Positions 7,595 through 15,250 of a stretch of 26,195 nucleotides of DNA are shown here, piece by piece. This DNA comes from Bacillota bacterium (GTDB lineage: Bacteria; Bacillota; Clostridia; Christensenellales; CAG-138), in NCBI GenBank assembly GCA_023399275.1, contig JAEWQH010000102.1, positions 1-26,195 of the forward strand. Reading direction: 5' to 3'. The notes below the pieces were generated by a model. The model was not told where the DNA came from. It worked only from the letters and a program-made list of their open reading frames with translations, and made no database searches. Made by a program: the position numbers and the translations under genes. Each line of letters begins with the position of its first letter. The first letter of the stretch is position 1.

Positions 7595-7616
7595 TTTGAA
7601 CAAAATTTGAACAAAA
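7595..7616. repeat. Tandem 11-base repeat with phased A-tracts
   Basis: TTTGAACAAAA occurs twice head to tail (7595-7605, 7606-7616). A third CAAAAT follows at 7622-7627, so A4 tracts recur every 10-11 bases, in helical phase. They lie about 36-57 bases upstream of the -35 of the S24 regulator gene. Confidence 0.8.
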
Positions 7617-7651
7617 TCGGCCAAAATCCTACGCTGTATGGTAGAAAGTGC

Positions 7652-7680
7652 TTGCCTTTTCGGTATTCTTTCGCTATGAT
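7652..7680 (+). promoter_or_regulatory. Promoter of the XRE-S24 regulator
   Basis: -35 TTGCCT (7652-7657), 17-base spacer, -10 TATGAT (7675-7680). The ATG follows about 68 bases downstream. Confidence 0.72.
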
Positions 7681-7748
7681 GACGATATGCCGCACAGCCA
7701 AAAGGCGTGTCCGCTTGCGCATGAATCCATCTTGTGGGGTATATCGCA

Positions 7749-8402
7749 ATGACGATGACCGAAAAACTCGACATACTCATGTCCGAACGAGGCATCAACA
7801 AATCCCAGCTCTCCAGGCTCTCGGGCATCCCGTATATGACGATCGTCAACTTCTACGAAAAAGGCACGGAGAACGTCAAGCGTTCCACGCTGATCAAACT
7901 CTCGCGCTTTTTCGAGGTGACCGTCGATTATCTTGTCGTGGATGAGGAGACGCGTCGCGCCTACCCGAGCGGTTCGCCAAAAGCCGGTCAGATCACCGCG
8001 CTGCCGACCTCGCTCGTCAAGCCGCGCATCTATCGCGCGCTCAAGGGCGTGCCTCTGCTGGACGAGCAGAATGTCGCCTGTTACGACGAGGTGCCGCAGA
8101 GCATCCGCTGCGACTTCACGCTGCGCTTTGCCGGCGATAGCATGAAGAAGCTCAATATCAACGACGGGGATATCGTATACGCGAGCATGATGGAGGACGT
8201 ACGCAGCCACGAGGTGGCCGTCATCGTGCTCGACGGGGCGCTGACGCTGCGCCGCGTCTACAAAAACGAGAATCAGCTCGTTCTCATGGCGGAAAACCCT
8301 GCCTATGCGCCGCTCGTCCTGCACGCAGGCGCAAATGTACGCATCCTCGGCAAGGCGGTCGCCTTTCTCACCCCGAACGCTACGCAGACCACGTTTCACT
8401 AA
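7749..8402 (+). CDS. XRE-family regulator with degenerate S24 (LexA/CI-like) domain
   Basis: A 217-residue regulator. Residues about 4-62 are an XRE helix-turn-helix (KSQLSRLSGIPYMTIVNF is the recognition region). Residues about 95-205 are an S24/LexA-like fold: FAGDSMKKLNINDGDIVYA (127-145) carries the nucleophile-position Ser131, and ALTLRRVYKNENQLVLMAENP (164-184) is the strand that normally bears the catalytic lysine. At that position there is arginine (Arg168), and the usual Ala-Gly cleavage loop is absent (GVPLLDEQNVACYDE). So the fold is kept but self-cleavage looks impossible; it may act as a plain or ligand-controlled repressor. I prefer the ATG at 7749 (GTGGGG nine bases upstream) over the in-frame GTG at 7734. 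It is divergent from the DUF1508 gene and convergent with the propeller gene. Confidence 0.85.
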   Translation: MTMTEKLDILMSERGINKSQLSRLSGIPYMTIVNFYEKGTENVKRSTLIKLSRFFEVTVDYLVVDEETRRAYPSGSPKAGQITALPTSLVKPRIYRALKGVPLLDEQNVACYDEVPQSIRCDFTLRFAGDSMKKLNINDGDIVYASMMEDVRSHEVAVIVLDGALTLRRVYKNENQLVLMAENPAYAPLVLHAGANVRILGKAVAFLTPNATQTTFH

Positions 8403-8441
8403 ACGCGCGCTTCAGCGTCGCAGAAAAAAAAACAGCCTCTC

Positions 8442-8473
8442 AAAAAAACCTGCGATGATGCGTCGCAGGTTTT
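8442..8473. terminator. Bidirectional terminator between the S24 and propeller genes
   Basis: Perfect 11-bp arms AAAACCTGCGA (8445-8455) and TCGCAGGTTTT (8463-8473) with a 7-base loop. In the plus direction the stem ends in TTTT; in the minus direction it is followed by a run of seven T counting the stem end. It serves the convergent genes ending at 8402 and 8512. Confidence 0.85.
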
Positions 8474-8511
8474 GATTCTGTCCCGGGTCCGCTGTTCAGC
8501 GGGCTCTTTGT

Positions 8512-10377
8512 TCACCCGATCTTGATGCAGACGATCTGCGCGCTCTTCCCGCTGCCGCCCTTGCCGCGCGTGCCTACGACCAGCATGTCGTTGAACACCG
8601 CGGGGGTGGAGTCGATGCGGCTTCCGAGGTCGAGGCTATGGAGCACGTCGCCATTCGATGCGTCATACATCGTCACGTATCCGCCCCGGTCGCACTGGAT
8701 GAGGTATGCCTTCCCCTGCGCGTCGTAGACCACGACGGGGCTGGCCCAATAGTCGTTGGTCTGCTCGACGGACCAGATGATGCTCCCGGTCGCCTTGTCA
8801 TAGGCAACGATCCGCCCGCCGAGGCTGTAGCCCCCGCTTGCATTTGCCTGCGGCAGCGTCTCGCTCTGCGCAGTCTGCTCCGCCTCCTCAGCCTCCGGCG
8901 TCTGCGACGCATCCGCGCCCGTGCCGTCGGAGAGTGCGGCGAGGCTAAAGGAATAGATCACCAGGTGGCTGATCTGCCCGCGCCCGACATGCGGGGTCGC
9001 GACGACGCCGCCGCTGGCGCTCGAATCCCCGGTTGAGCAGATCCAGCGCTTTTCCCAGATCACCGCTCCGGTCAGCCCGTTGATCTTGCGCTGGTAGCTG
9101 TAGCCGTAGCCATCCGCAAGGTCTTCTCCGGTAGAGCGCGTCTGCGAACCGGTATAGAGATAGATCGTGTTATCGTCGTAGCTTTCCTCGACCACGACGG
9201 TAGAGTCGCTCTCGTCGGTCACATCCACAACATACTTGATCGCCATCGTGTTGAGATCGACGCACTGCAGTCTGCCGCCGTTGTCGGTGAAGAACGCGTA
9301 GTTGCGAAACGCGGCAACCGAGCTCTCGATGCCATACCAACGCGCGCCGGTCGCGTCGTCACGCGAGTAGCCGGAGCCCTCATAGCGCGATTTGACCAAC
9401 CCGTCCGGGTTGATCGAGACCGTACCCGCAGCCGCGTCAAACTGCGCGTTGAGCTTCACGGTATAGAGAATGCCGTTTTCCCCGCCGTAGACAAGCGTGT
9501 CGTTTGAGATCATCGGGCTGCTGTCATACGCCTGCCAGACGCGCCGAGCAAACCAGTCGAACCCGCCGAACTGGCCGATCTGCTCGCCCGTAATGAGCGA
9601 ATACACACGCACGTACGCCGCGGCGTTACCCTGCTCGTTTTCCACCGGGATCCCCTGGCCGACGTAGAGCAGCGGGTAGCCGCGCGGATCGACGCAGGCG
9701 GTGCCCTTTTGCACGACGCCGGAGTTGATGGCGTCCCGCGTGGCGTTGCCCGTCGCCAGATCCAGAAAATAGATGTAGCCGTCCATCGCCGGGTAGATCA
9801 CCTCGGTCAGCGGCGCGGCGGCGTCTTTATAGGTCTGCTTGACGTTCATCACGGCGACGGTCTCCGCCGGCCACTCCACAATGAGCGGCTGCCCGGTCCA
9901 GCCCGTTCCGCTCCAGTTGCCAAGCGCGCCGATGGTCTTCGTCCAGCTCGACTTGAGCCGCTTGGTGGTCAAGGTCACAGAGCCGTAGGTAAACGAATTT
10001 CGATAGCTGTTTCCGCCAAACGTCGTCACGCCGGGCAGCGTGCTGTATTCCGAATCCCGCCCGAAGCTGACCAGGTCGCTGCGGCTATAGCTCGACACAT
10101 CCTTCCCGCCCGCCTTGATGGCGGAGGAAAAGCCAAACTGCGAAGGGTTCGCGCTGTCCACGCGCGTGACGGTGACGTCACTCGGCAGAGCGGGCTTGGG
10201 CGTTGCAGTCGGCGCGAGCGTGGCGGTCGGTACCGGCGTCGCCTCGAGCACCTCCTGTTTGTCGTTTTGCACTTTTTTCACAAGCAGCAGCACGATGATG
10301 ACCGCGCCCAGCGCCACAAGCATGATCAGAAAGAATCGCGGCTGCATGCGAATCCGTTTTTTCCTTCTCCTTGCCAT
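8512..10377 (-). CDS. Membrane-anchored PQQ-like beta-propeller surface protein (copy 1)
   Basis: A 621-residue protein: a basic cytoplasmic N-terminus (MARRRKKRIRMQPR), one membrane helix (about 15-34), a Thr/Pro linker (about 47-65) and a large outside domain of repeated beta blades. Blade hallmarks include DGYIYFLDLATG, ENGILYTVKLN, GRIVAYDKATGSIIW and GGYVTMYDASNGDVL, the pattern of PQQ-binding-like propellers, which mostly serve as scaffolds or binding surfaces rather than enzymes. A low-complexity acidic insert rich in Glu, Ala and Gln (about residue 495-515) interrupts a blade. The ATG at 10375-10377 has AGGAG eight bases upstream; an in-frame TTG at 10398 is less likely. It starts 36 bases after the stop of its paralogue, so both are probably in one operon. 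No PQQ enzyme residues or partner dehydrogenase are visible; function unknown. Confidence 0.85.
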   Translation of the reverse strand: MARRRKKRIRMQPRFFLIMLVALGAVIIVLLLVKKVQNDKQEVLEATPVPTATLAPTATPKPALPSDVTVTRVDSANPSQFGFSSAIKAGGKDVSSYSRSDLVSFGRDSEYSTLPGVTTFGGNSYRNSFTYGSVTLTTKRLKSSWTKTIGALGNWSGTGWTGQPLIVEWPAETVAVMNVKQTYKDAAAPLTEVIYPAMDGYIYFLDLATGNATRDAINSGVVQKGTACVDPRGYPLLYVGQGIPVENEQGNAAAYVRVYSLITGEQIGQFGGFDWFARRVWQAYDSSPMISNDTLVYGGENGILYTVKLNAQFDAAAGTVSINPDGLVKSRYEGSGYSRDDATGARWYGIESSVAAFRNYAFFTDNGGRLQCVDLNTMAIKYVVDVTDESDSTVVVEESYDDNTIYLYTGSQTRSTGEDLADGYGYSYQRKINGLTGAVIWEKRWICSTGDSSASGGVVATPHVGRGQISHLVIYSFSLAALSDGTGADASQTPEAEEAEQTAQSETLPQANASGGYSLGGRIVAYDKATGSIIWSVEQTNDYWASPVVVYDAQGKAYLIQCDRGGYVTMYDASNGDVLHSLDLGSRIDSTPAVFNDMLVVGTRGKGGSGKSAQIVCIKIG

Positions 10378-10413
10378 GGTTTCCGCTCCTTTGTTCAATC
10401 GGTCCGGGATCGC

Positions 10414-12594
10414 CTAGCTGATCTTGACGCCCCAGATCTTCATGCCGCGCGTGCCGAAGACGATCGTATTTCCGTAGACCGCAGGGCTCGCTTCGATGTT
10501 CTTCTCCGCGTCAAAAGTGCTCAGCAGCATTCCGGTTTTTCCATCCAGCAGGAATACCTTACCTCCCGTGTCGCTGCCTTCGCAAACAACGATATACGCA
10601 TTGCCGCTTGCGTCGTAGACCGCAACAGGCGAACTCCACGTATACTTCTCCATGTCGAATTTCCAAACGACCTGCCCGCTTGCCTTGCTCAGCGCCACCA
10701 GCACGCCGCTGTTTTCGCTCGGCGTTCGGGCAAAGGGGATGATCACAAGGTCGGAGATGCTCTTTTCCCCGAGGAGCGCCGTCGCTTGAATGCCGCCGGA
10801 GACGCCGCTCTTCGTGCTCACATTTTCGGTATGCTGCCATATGATTTCGCCCGTGATCGCATTGATCTTATAGAACGAAACGTTGCCCAGCTTATCCGAA
10901 TCCGCCGTAAAGTGCAGCGAGGTGCCAATGTAGATGTAGGCCGTCCGGTTGTCAAAGTCGGTCTCCAGAACGGGCGAACCATTCGTGTCGTCCTGGATGT
11001 CCTGCGCCCAGACGAGGGACATCGTATTGAGGTTGATGCACTGCAAAAACCCGTCATTCGTGCCGAGATAGCCGTATTCGCCGAGCACAGCGATGCTCGT
11101 TTCATAGCCCAGCCAGTAGAGGTTTGATCCGCTCTCCGGGTAGGTGGAACGCGCCGCCACATAGCGCATCTTGACCACCTCGCTGGGGTTCATCGTGAGC
11201 GCCCCCGTCGTCTCGTCAAACGTGGTGTTGAGCTTGATGGTGTAGAGTATGCCGTTTTCGCCGGGGTAGATCAACGTATCCGTTTCGGCGTCCACGAGCG
11301 GAGAGCTATCGTACGCATGCCAGTCGCGCAGGGAGAACTCATCGTTCTGCTTGCCGAACTCGTAGAGCCGCGTAAAGTCGATCAACGAGTACGCCATCGC
11401 GCGGGTCTTTTGCGCATCGTCCGCATACATATCGCCCGAGCCGAGGTATAGGATCGGGTAGCCGCGCGGATCAAGCGCGCCCGCACCCTTGAACGGCATG
11501 CCGATGTAGAGCTTATCCCGCGTCTGCTCCCCCGTTTCAAGATCCAGGAAGTAGACGTTTCCGTCCATGGTGGCGAGGATGACCTCGACCAGCCCGGACT
11601 TTTGCTTTGCCCAGTCGTACATGTTCATCAGTTGCTTGATGTTGTCCGGCCACTGCACGATCAGTGGCTGGCCGACCCAGCCGCTGCCCGTCCAGGTGCG
11701 CCCTTCCTCATAGCCGATGCCACGCTGAAGCTCGCCGATATCGATCGACCAAAGCTTCGAAAGCTTGCCGGTGCTGACGTTCGCCGCGCCGTACGCCGCG
11801 CTGTCGCGGTAGTTGTTGCCGCGGAAGGTGATGATGCCCGTTGCAGTGGTATACGGCACATCCGGTAAAAACTCGATCTTCTCAAGCCGCTCGTAGGAAT
11901 CGACACGCGTGCCGTTTACCTCCAGCGCCGTCGTCATGCCATAGTCGCTCGGCTGCGTGCCGTCTACCGCGTGCGGTATGTCGTAGGGCGGCGTAGGCGT
12001 CGGCGTCGGCGTGGGGGAAGGCGTTGGCGTCGGAGACGGCGTCGGCGTCTTAAACAGTTCCGCAAACAGGCCGGGATTCTGGTTCTGTTCGACGGATTCC
12101 GATTCGGGTTTGCCGCCGAACGCTTTTATGCCCACGATGACCATCGCAACTGCCACGACCAGAATCGAAAGGATGAAGAAGGTCCGCGGCTGGATGCGGA
12201 GGCGATAACGCTTCTTTTTTTTCCTGCGTTTTTTCGATCCGCCGGAGGAGCCGCCCGAGGAGCCGCCCGAGGAAGTCCCCCTGCCGGCACCGGATCCGGA
12301 GTAAGATGCCGCCCGGCTCGATCCGGAGCGGCTGCGCGTCGTAGAAGGCGCGGATGATCTATAGCCCTGCCCATCCGAACCGCCCGCGCGATCCTGCGCG
12401 GATACGGTGCGCTCGTAGCCGTACCGGCTGGCGTAGTTTGCGTCGCGGCCGTCTGCCGCGCTGCCGTTATGTGTCCGCCCGGAGGAGGAGCTGCCGCGCC
12501 CCTGACTGTAAGCCGCGCCGTCCGAGCCGCTGCTCTGCCGGCTCACGCCGCGCCGCTCGCTGCCCGGATTGGTGCTGTATCGATCGTTGTCCAT
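10414..12594 (-). CDS. Membrane-anchored PQQ-like beta-propeller surface protein (copy 2)
   Basis: A 726-residue paralogue of the next gene. It has a long disordered cytoplasmic head rich in Ser, Gly, Arg and Tyr (about 1-120), a Lys/Arg cluster (121-134), one membrane helix (about 138-159), a Thr-Pro/Ser-Pro linker (183-202) and an outside propeller (about 215-726). Shared landmarks with copy 1 include MDGxxYFLDL, DPRGYP(L/I)LY, W-x-AYDSSP and ENGILYT(V/I)KLN. The extra 120-residue Ser/Gly/Arg head is the main difference and looks suited to phosphorylation or protein binding. I start it at the ATG 12592-12594, which has GGAGGAGG upstream; the in-frame ATG at 12660 has no binding site and lies in the promoter area. 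Role unknown; an envelope scaffold or sensor is a guess. Confidence 0.85.
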   Translation of the reverse strand: MDNDRYSTNPGSERRGVSRQSSGSDGAAYSQGRGSSSSGRTHNGSAADGRDANYASRYGYERTVSAQDRAGGSDGQGYRSSAPSTTRSRSGSSRAASYSGSGAGRGTSSGGSSGGSSGGSKKRRKKKKRYRLRIQPRTFFILSILVVAVAMVIVGIKAFGGKPESESVEQNQNPGLFAELFKTPTPSPTPTPSPTPTPTPTPPYDIPHAVDGTQPSDYGMTTALEVNGTRVDSYERLEKIEFLPDVPYTTATGIITFRGNNYRDSAAYGAANVSTGKLSKLWSIDIGELQRGIGYEEGRTWTGSGWVGQPLIVQWPDNIKQLMNMYDWAKQKSGLVEVILATMDGNVYFLDLETGEQTRDKLYIGMPFKGAGALDPRGYPILYLGSGDMYADDAQKTRAMAYSLIDFTRLYEFGKQNDEFSLRDWHAYDSSPLVDAETDTLIYPGENGILYTIKLNTTFDETTGALTMNPSEVVKMRYVAARSTYPESGSNLYWLGYETSIAVLGEYGYLGTNDGFLQCINLNTMSLVWAQDIQDDTNGSPVLETDFDNRTAYIYIGTSLHFTADSDKLGNVSFYKINAITGEIIWQHTENVSTKSGVSGGIQATALLGEKSISDLVIIPFARTPSENSGVLVALSKASGQVVWKFDMEKYTWSSPVAVYDASGNAYIVVCEGSDTGGKVFLLDGKTGMLLSTFDAEKNIEASPAVYGNTIVFGTRGMKIWGVKIS

Positions 12595-12693
12595 GTCTGT
12601 GTATCCTCCTCCACCGAAAGGGGCGGTAGACGCCCCCGGAGCATTTGAAACCCAGACCATTATAGCACCCGCGCAGCGTGATTTTGTTGTTAT

Positions 12694-12722
12694 ATTGTAA
12701 ACAGTTCACCCTTTTGCCACAA
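12694..12722 (-). promoter_or_regulatory. Promoter of the propeller operon
   Basis: Minus strand: -35 TTGTGG (12717-12722), 17-base spacer, -10 TACAAT (12694-12699). Another TATAAT occurs at 12659-12664 with no good -35. Touching the -35 is the palindrome AAATAT-agtg-ATATTT (12722-12737), a possible operator or UP-like element. Confidence 0.6.
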
Positions 12723-12800
12723 AATATAGTGATATTTCGTCCCAATCGAACCACCGGGGGGGGAGCCGCCGACGGCGCGCCCCCGCCCTCCCGAGAGAGG

Positions 12801-12829
12801 AAAAGGATACCGCAAGCGCGATATCCTTT
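12801..12829 (-). terminator. Possible weak terminator after the DUF1002 gene
   Basis: Arms AAAGGATA (12802-12809) and TATCCTTT (12822-12829) pair perfectly; the minus-strand tail is pyrimidine-rich (TCCTCTCTC) and has no solid T-run. It is 33 bases past the stop codon. Confidence 0.35.
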
Positions 12830-12862
12830 CGTCGTTCGCGCTGTGAGGCGCGCGGGGATTGC

Positions 12863-13741
12863 TCACTCCGTCTTGCTGCCAAACACGCCGGAGAAGAAGC
12901 TGCCGACGGCGCCGAAGAAGCCCTTGACGTCCTCAATCACCTTGCTCGTTACCTCGCCGACCTTGTTGGCAGTCTGCGCGGCCTTGGCGATGCCGACCAG
13001 CTGCTCCTGCAACTGGTCCGCGTCCAGCCCCTCAAGCTTGCGAACAAGCGAAAGCACCTGCTCGATCTGCGCGCTGGTCAGGGAGACATTGTACATCTGC
13101 GCAAGATTCTTGATCTCGGCGCGCACTTCGTCGTCCGTCATATCCTGCGTTTTGTCGAGCATGCTCTTGAGCTCGTTGATCATCTGCGTGGCATCGTCGC
13201 TGCCGATATACTCCGCCAGCTCGCCGGTGACGACCAGCTCCTCCGCGCCCGCAGCCTTGGCGAGGCTTGAGAGCGAATTCCCGGTGATATCCTCATACGC
13301 CTTATACGCGCCCGTCAGCGCACCCGTGCCGGAGACCGGGAACGGCGCGCTCACGATGACCTGCGCATCCGCGATGCCCGCGGTCGTCAGCGCGTTGATG
13401 TACATATCTTCGGTGCAATAGTTGATGTTGTGGATCTCTACGCTCATGCCGGAGCCTTCCGGCAAAGTCTTGATGTAGATGCAGGAGAGTGCCACGCTGC
13501 CGATCTTGCCGTCCGGCACGAGTCCCTCCAGATAGCTGCGCTCCTCGGCATTGGTGACGGACAGCTCTGTAACAGAACCTTCCTCAATGCCAAAGTCCGC
13601 ATAGACCGCTTCGCGTTGGCGCTCGGTCAGGTCCGCACCCATGGTGACGCGCTCTTCGCCGCCATCGTCGGCCAGCGCCGCCGGCGTGAACAGCGTGAAC
13701 CCCACTGCAAGGGCGAGCACCGCCGCTACGATTTTCTTCAT
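12863..13741 (-). CDS. Secreted DUF1002 family protein (YpuA-like)
   Basis: A 292-residue exported protein. Residues 1-24 are a signal peptide (MKK, hydrophobic core, cleavage after PAALA). The mature part carries the DUF1002 pattern: VTMGADLTERQREAVYADFG near the start, then Y-L-E-G-L-V-P-D-G-K-I-G-S-V-A-L-S, and APFPVSGTGALTGAYKAYED. The C-terminus (about 190-285) is helical and ends in a short Gly/Phe-rich hydrophobic tail (GFFGAVGSFFSGVFG). DUF1002 proteins occur in Firmicutes (B. subtilis YpuA) and have no assigned function. The ATG is preceded by AAGGAGGG. A promoter is visible upstream. It lies upstream of the propeller pair in the same direction but has its own signals, so co-function is only a possibility. 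Confidence 0.9.
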   Translation of the reverse strand: MKKIVAAVLALAVGFTLFTPAALADDGGEERVTMGADLTERQREAVYADFGIEEGSVTELSVTNAEERSYLEGLVPDGKIGSVALSCIYIKTLPEGSGMSVEIHNINYCTEDMYINALTTAGIADAQVIVSAPFPVSGTGALTGAYKAYEDITGNSLSSLAKAAGAEELVVTGELAEYIGSDDATQMINELKSMLDKTQDMTDDEVRAEIKNLAQMYNVSLTSAQIEQVLSLVRKLEGLDADQLQEQLVGIAKAAQTANKVGEVTSKVIEDVKGFFGAVGSFFSGVFGSKTE

Positions 13742-13769
13742 GGATATCCCTCCTTCAAGTAACGCCGCA

Positions 13770-13798
13770 AGTATAACACACCCAAAACCGCGCGTCGA
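13770..13798 (-). promoter_or_regulatory. Promoter of the DUF1002 gene
   Basis: Minus strand: -35 TCGACG (13793-13798), 17-base spacer, -10 TATACT (13770-13775), about 30 bases before the start codon. Confidence 0.6.
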
Positions 13799-13893
13799 TG
13801 CGATTTGGATAATCTTTTCCCGTTTGTCATGTTTTGTTTGTATTTTTCACAAATATCGGTCGGTACGGCTCGCCTCAGCCGAACGCTGCGCTT

Positions 13894-13919
13894 AAAAAAA
13901 CACCCGCCTGTTCGACGGG
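13894..13919 (-). terminator. Possible terminator after the GNAT gene
   Basis: A short GC stem (CCCG 13903-13906 with CGGG 13916-13919) is followed on the minus strand by TG and seven T. The T-run is strong, the stem short. It lies 65 bases past the GNAT stop. Confidence 0.4.
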
Positions 13920-13983
13920 GCGCGGCGCACCAATCGCTGCCGTGCCGGAAGGATCGTTCTCTTCCCCGGCCGGCTGCCGCTCG

Positions 13984-14490
13984 TTACCTATCAATAGCAT
14001 CCGCCTTTGCGCTTGCACGCGGCTGCTCCTCCCGCCCGGCCTGCACTGCATCCGCCCCTGTCCGCGCCGGCCTTCTCATATAATATCCCGGTTCCGCCGG
14101 CGCGTATCCATAGCGCGCATAGAGCCCATGTGCGTCCCGCGTGGCGAGCGTTCCGCTCAGGCCCTGCAGCCGCTCATGCGAGAGCACTGCGGCGATCAGC
14201 GCCTTTCCGATGCCCTGCCTGCGAAAGCGCTCGTCCACCACCACATCCGCCAGCCAGAACATGGTCGCGCCGTCCGTCACGCAGCGCGCGAAGCCGATCT
14301 GCTCCCCCGCGCGGTAAACGCCGAAGCAAAGCGAGTTCTCCAGGGCGAGCGCCATGGTCTCGGGGCTGCGCTCGCTTGCCCAATAGGTCTTTCGGAGCAT
14401 CTGCAGGATGCGCTCCGGCTGCAGAAGCCGCCGCTCGTCGCTGATGATGCATGCACCAAACCGCTGTTCCATATCTTTGCTGTTTCCCAT
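13984..14490 (-). CDS. GNAT family N-acetyltransferase
   Basis: A 168-residue acetyltransferase. The acetyl-CoA binding motif is RFRRQGIGKAL (88-98), preceded by the beta-4 strand WLADVVVDE; LATRDAHGLYARYGY (about 115-130) is the usual C-terminal helix and turn. The N-terminal half (TYWASERSPETM) matches the GNAT subgroup whose members carry a W-A-x-x-R-S motif. Substrate cannot be told from sequence. The last 30 residues are Ala/Arg/Gln-rich and look disordered. The start is uncertain: the ATG at 14490 has only a weak binding site, and a second ATG six codons later is possible. It follows the alpha/beta-hydrolase-like gene by 33 bases in the same direction, so the two are probably one transcript. 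Confidence 0.87.
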   Translation of the reverse strand: MGNSKDMEQRFGACIISDERRLLQPERILQMLRKTYWASERSPETMALALENSLCFGVYRAGEQIGFARCVTDGATMFWLADVVVDERFRRQGIGKALIAAVLSHERLQGLSGTLATRDAHGLYARYGYAPAEPGYYMRRPARTGADAVQAGREEQPRASAKADAIDR

Positions 14491-14523
14491 CCTATTTTTA
14501 CGCAGATTGCGCGGCGGATCGAA

Positions 14524-15069
14524 TCATCCCTCGCAAAGCGCGGCTATTTCTTCGATGATGCGCCGCGTGCGCTGCTCGTCCGCATCATCCTTGAGGCTGT
14601 GGCCGACGCCCTCGATCAGGCAGCAGCGATAGCCGTGCGTCTCACAATAAGCCGTTAGTGCCCTGCCGGTCAAAAACCGGTCCTGCGTGCCGAGCACCAG
14701 AGCGATCACGCGGGACCCCGGGCAAATCAGCGAGAGCGTCTTGTTCAGCGGCGTCATAAACAGCTGCCGCGCGCGCACGCCGTACTCCCGCTCCGCCTGC
14801 GCGGCCAGAATCGTACCGAGACTCTTGGAGAGAAACACCGTATCGCCGTAGTCGGAAAACGTCACGCCGGCGAGCTGGCGCTTCACCGCGCGCTGCGTGA
14901 CCAAGACCGCTTCCGCAAGCGACTCGATCTCCCGAAACGGGATATGGGAAAAATCGAAGGAAACGATGTCGTACCCGCGGGCCTTGTAGTCCGCCGCCAG
15001 GCGCTCAAACAGCGCCTCCTTGCAGGTGAATCCCGTGCCGGGAAAACAGACGGTGATCCCCGTTTTCAT
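14524..15069 (-). CDS. Alpha/beta-hydrolase-like protein with atypical nucleophile elbow
   Basis: A 181-residue small alpha/beta-hydrolase fold protein. PGTGF near the start (10-14) resembles the oxyanion-hole loop, FLSKSLGT (79-86) is the nucleophile elbow with Ser83, Asp130 in GTQDRFL and His157 in EGVGHSL complete a plausible triad. The elbow reads S-x-S-x-G instead of G-x-S-x-G. The protein lacks a cap domain and has no signal peptide, so a cytoplasmic esterase or acyl hydrolase of small size is the likely class; the substrate is unknown. AAGGGG lies nine bases before the ATG. It heads a two-gene unit with the GNAT gene. Confidence 0.75.
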   Translation of the reverse strand: MKTGITVCFPGTGFTCKEALFERLAADYKARGYDIVSFDFSHIPFREIESLAEAVLVTQRAVKRQLAGVTFSDYGDTVFLSKSLGTILAAQAEREYGVRARQLFMTPLNKTLSLICPGSRVIALVLGTQDRFLTGRALTAYCETHGYRCCLIEGVGHSLKDDADEQRTRRIIEEIAALCEG

Positions 15070-15131
15070 CGCGCTCGCCCCTTTCCGCTCGTTCTGCTCG
15101 CCTTGCCTCCCCGATTCCTCTTTTCATTTCG

Positions 15132-15160
15132 AGTGTATCACGCAAAAAGCGCGCGCGCAA
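15132..15160 (-). promoter_or_regulatory. Candidate promoter of the hydrolase-GNAT unit
   Basis: Minus strand: -35 TTGCGC (15155-15160), 17-base spacer, -10 TACACT (15132-15137). Confidence 0.5.
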
Positions 15161-15218
15161 GAGCGCCGCCTCCCGCGCCGCCGCGCAAAATCACGTGTGA
15201 AAAAATCACAGAAATGCA

Positions 15219-15247
15219 TTGACATTTGATGTGCGATTTGGTTTAAT
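15219..15247 (+). promoter_or_regulatory. Strong promoter of the polyamine-uptake operon
   Basis: -35 TTGACA (15219-15224, perfect), 17-base spacer, -10 TTTAAT (15242-15247, five of six). Transcription should begin near 15254, inside or just before the palindromes at 15251-15278. Confidence 0.85.
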
Positions 15248-15250
15248 TCC

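Larger units (their letters stand above)
7404..7748. other. Divergent intergenic region with control signals
   Basis: 345 bases without a supported gene. It holds, from left: a weak minus-strand promoter for the DUF1508 gene (7428-7456), a very GC-rich tract (7460-7486), the palindrome GATTGT-tc-ACAATC (7489-7502), a short GCCG/CGGC hairpin followed further on by a T-run (7520-7556), phased A-tracts with a tandem 11-base repeat (7595-7627), and the plus-strand promoter at 7652-7680. Confidence 0.6.

Noticed and set aside
9709..11127. Long plus-strand open frame opposite the propeller genes
   Set aside because: Antisense to two clear paralogues, Arg/His-rich low-quality protein, no family.
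11983..12050. Short-period DNA repeat (GGCGTC-like units)
   Set aside because: It simply encodes the Thr-Pro/Ser-Pro linker of the propeller protein; not a separate repeat element or CRISPR.
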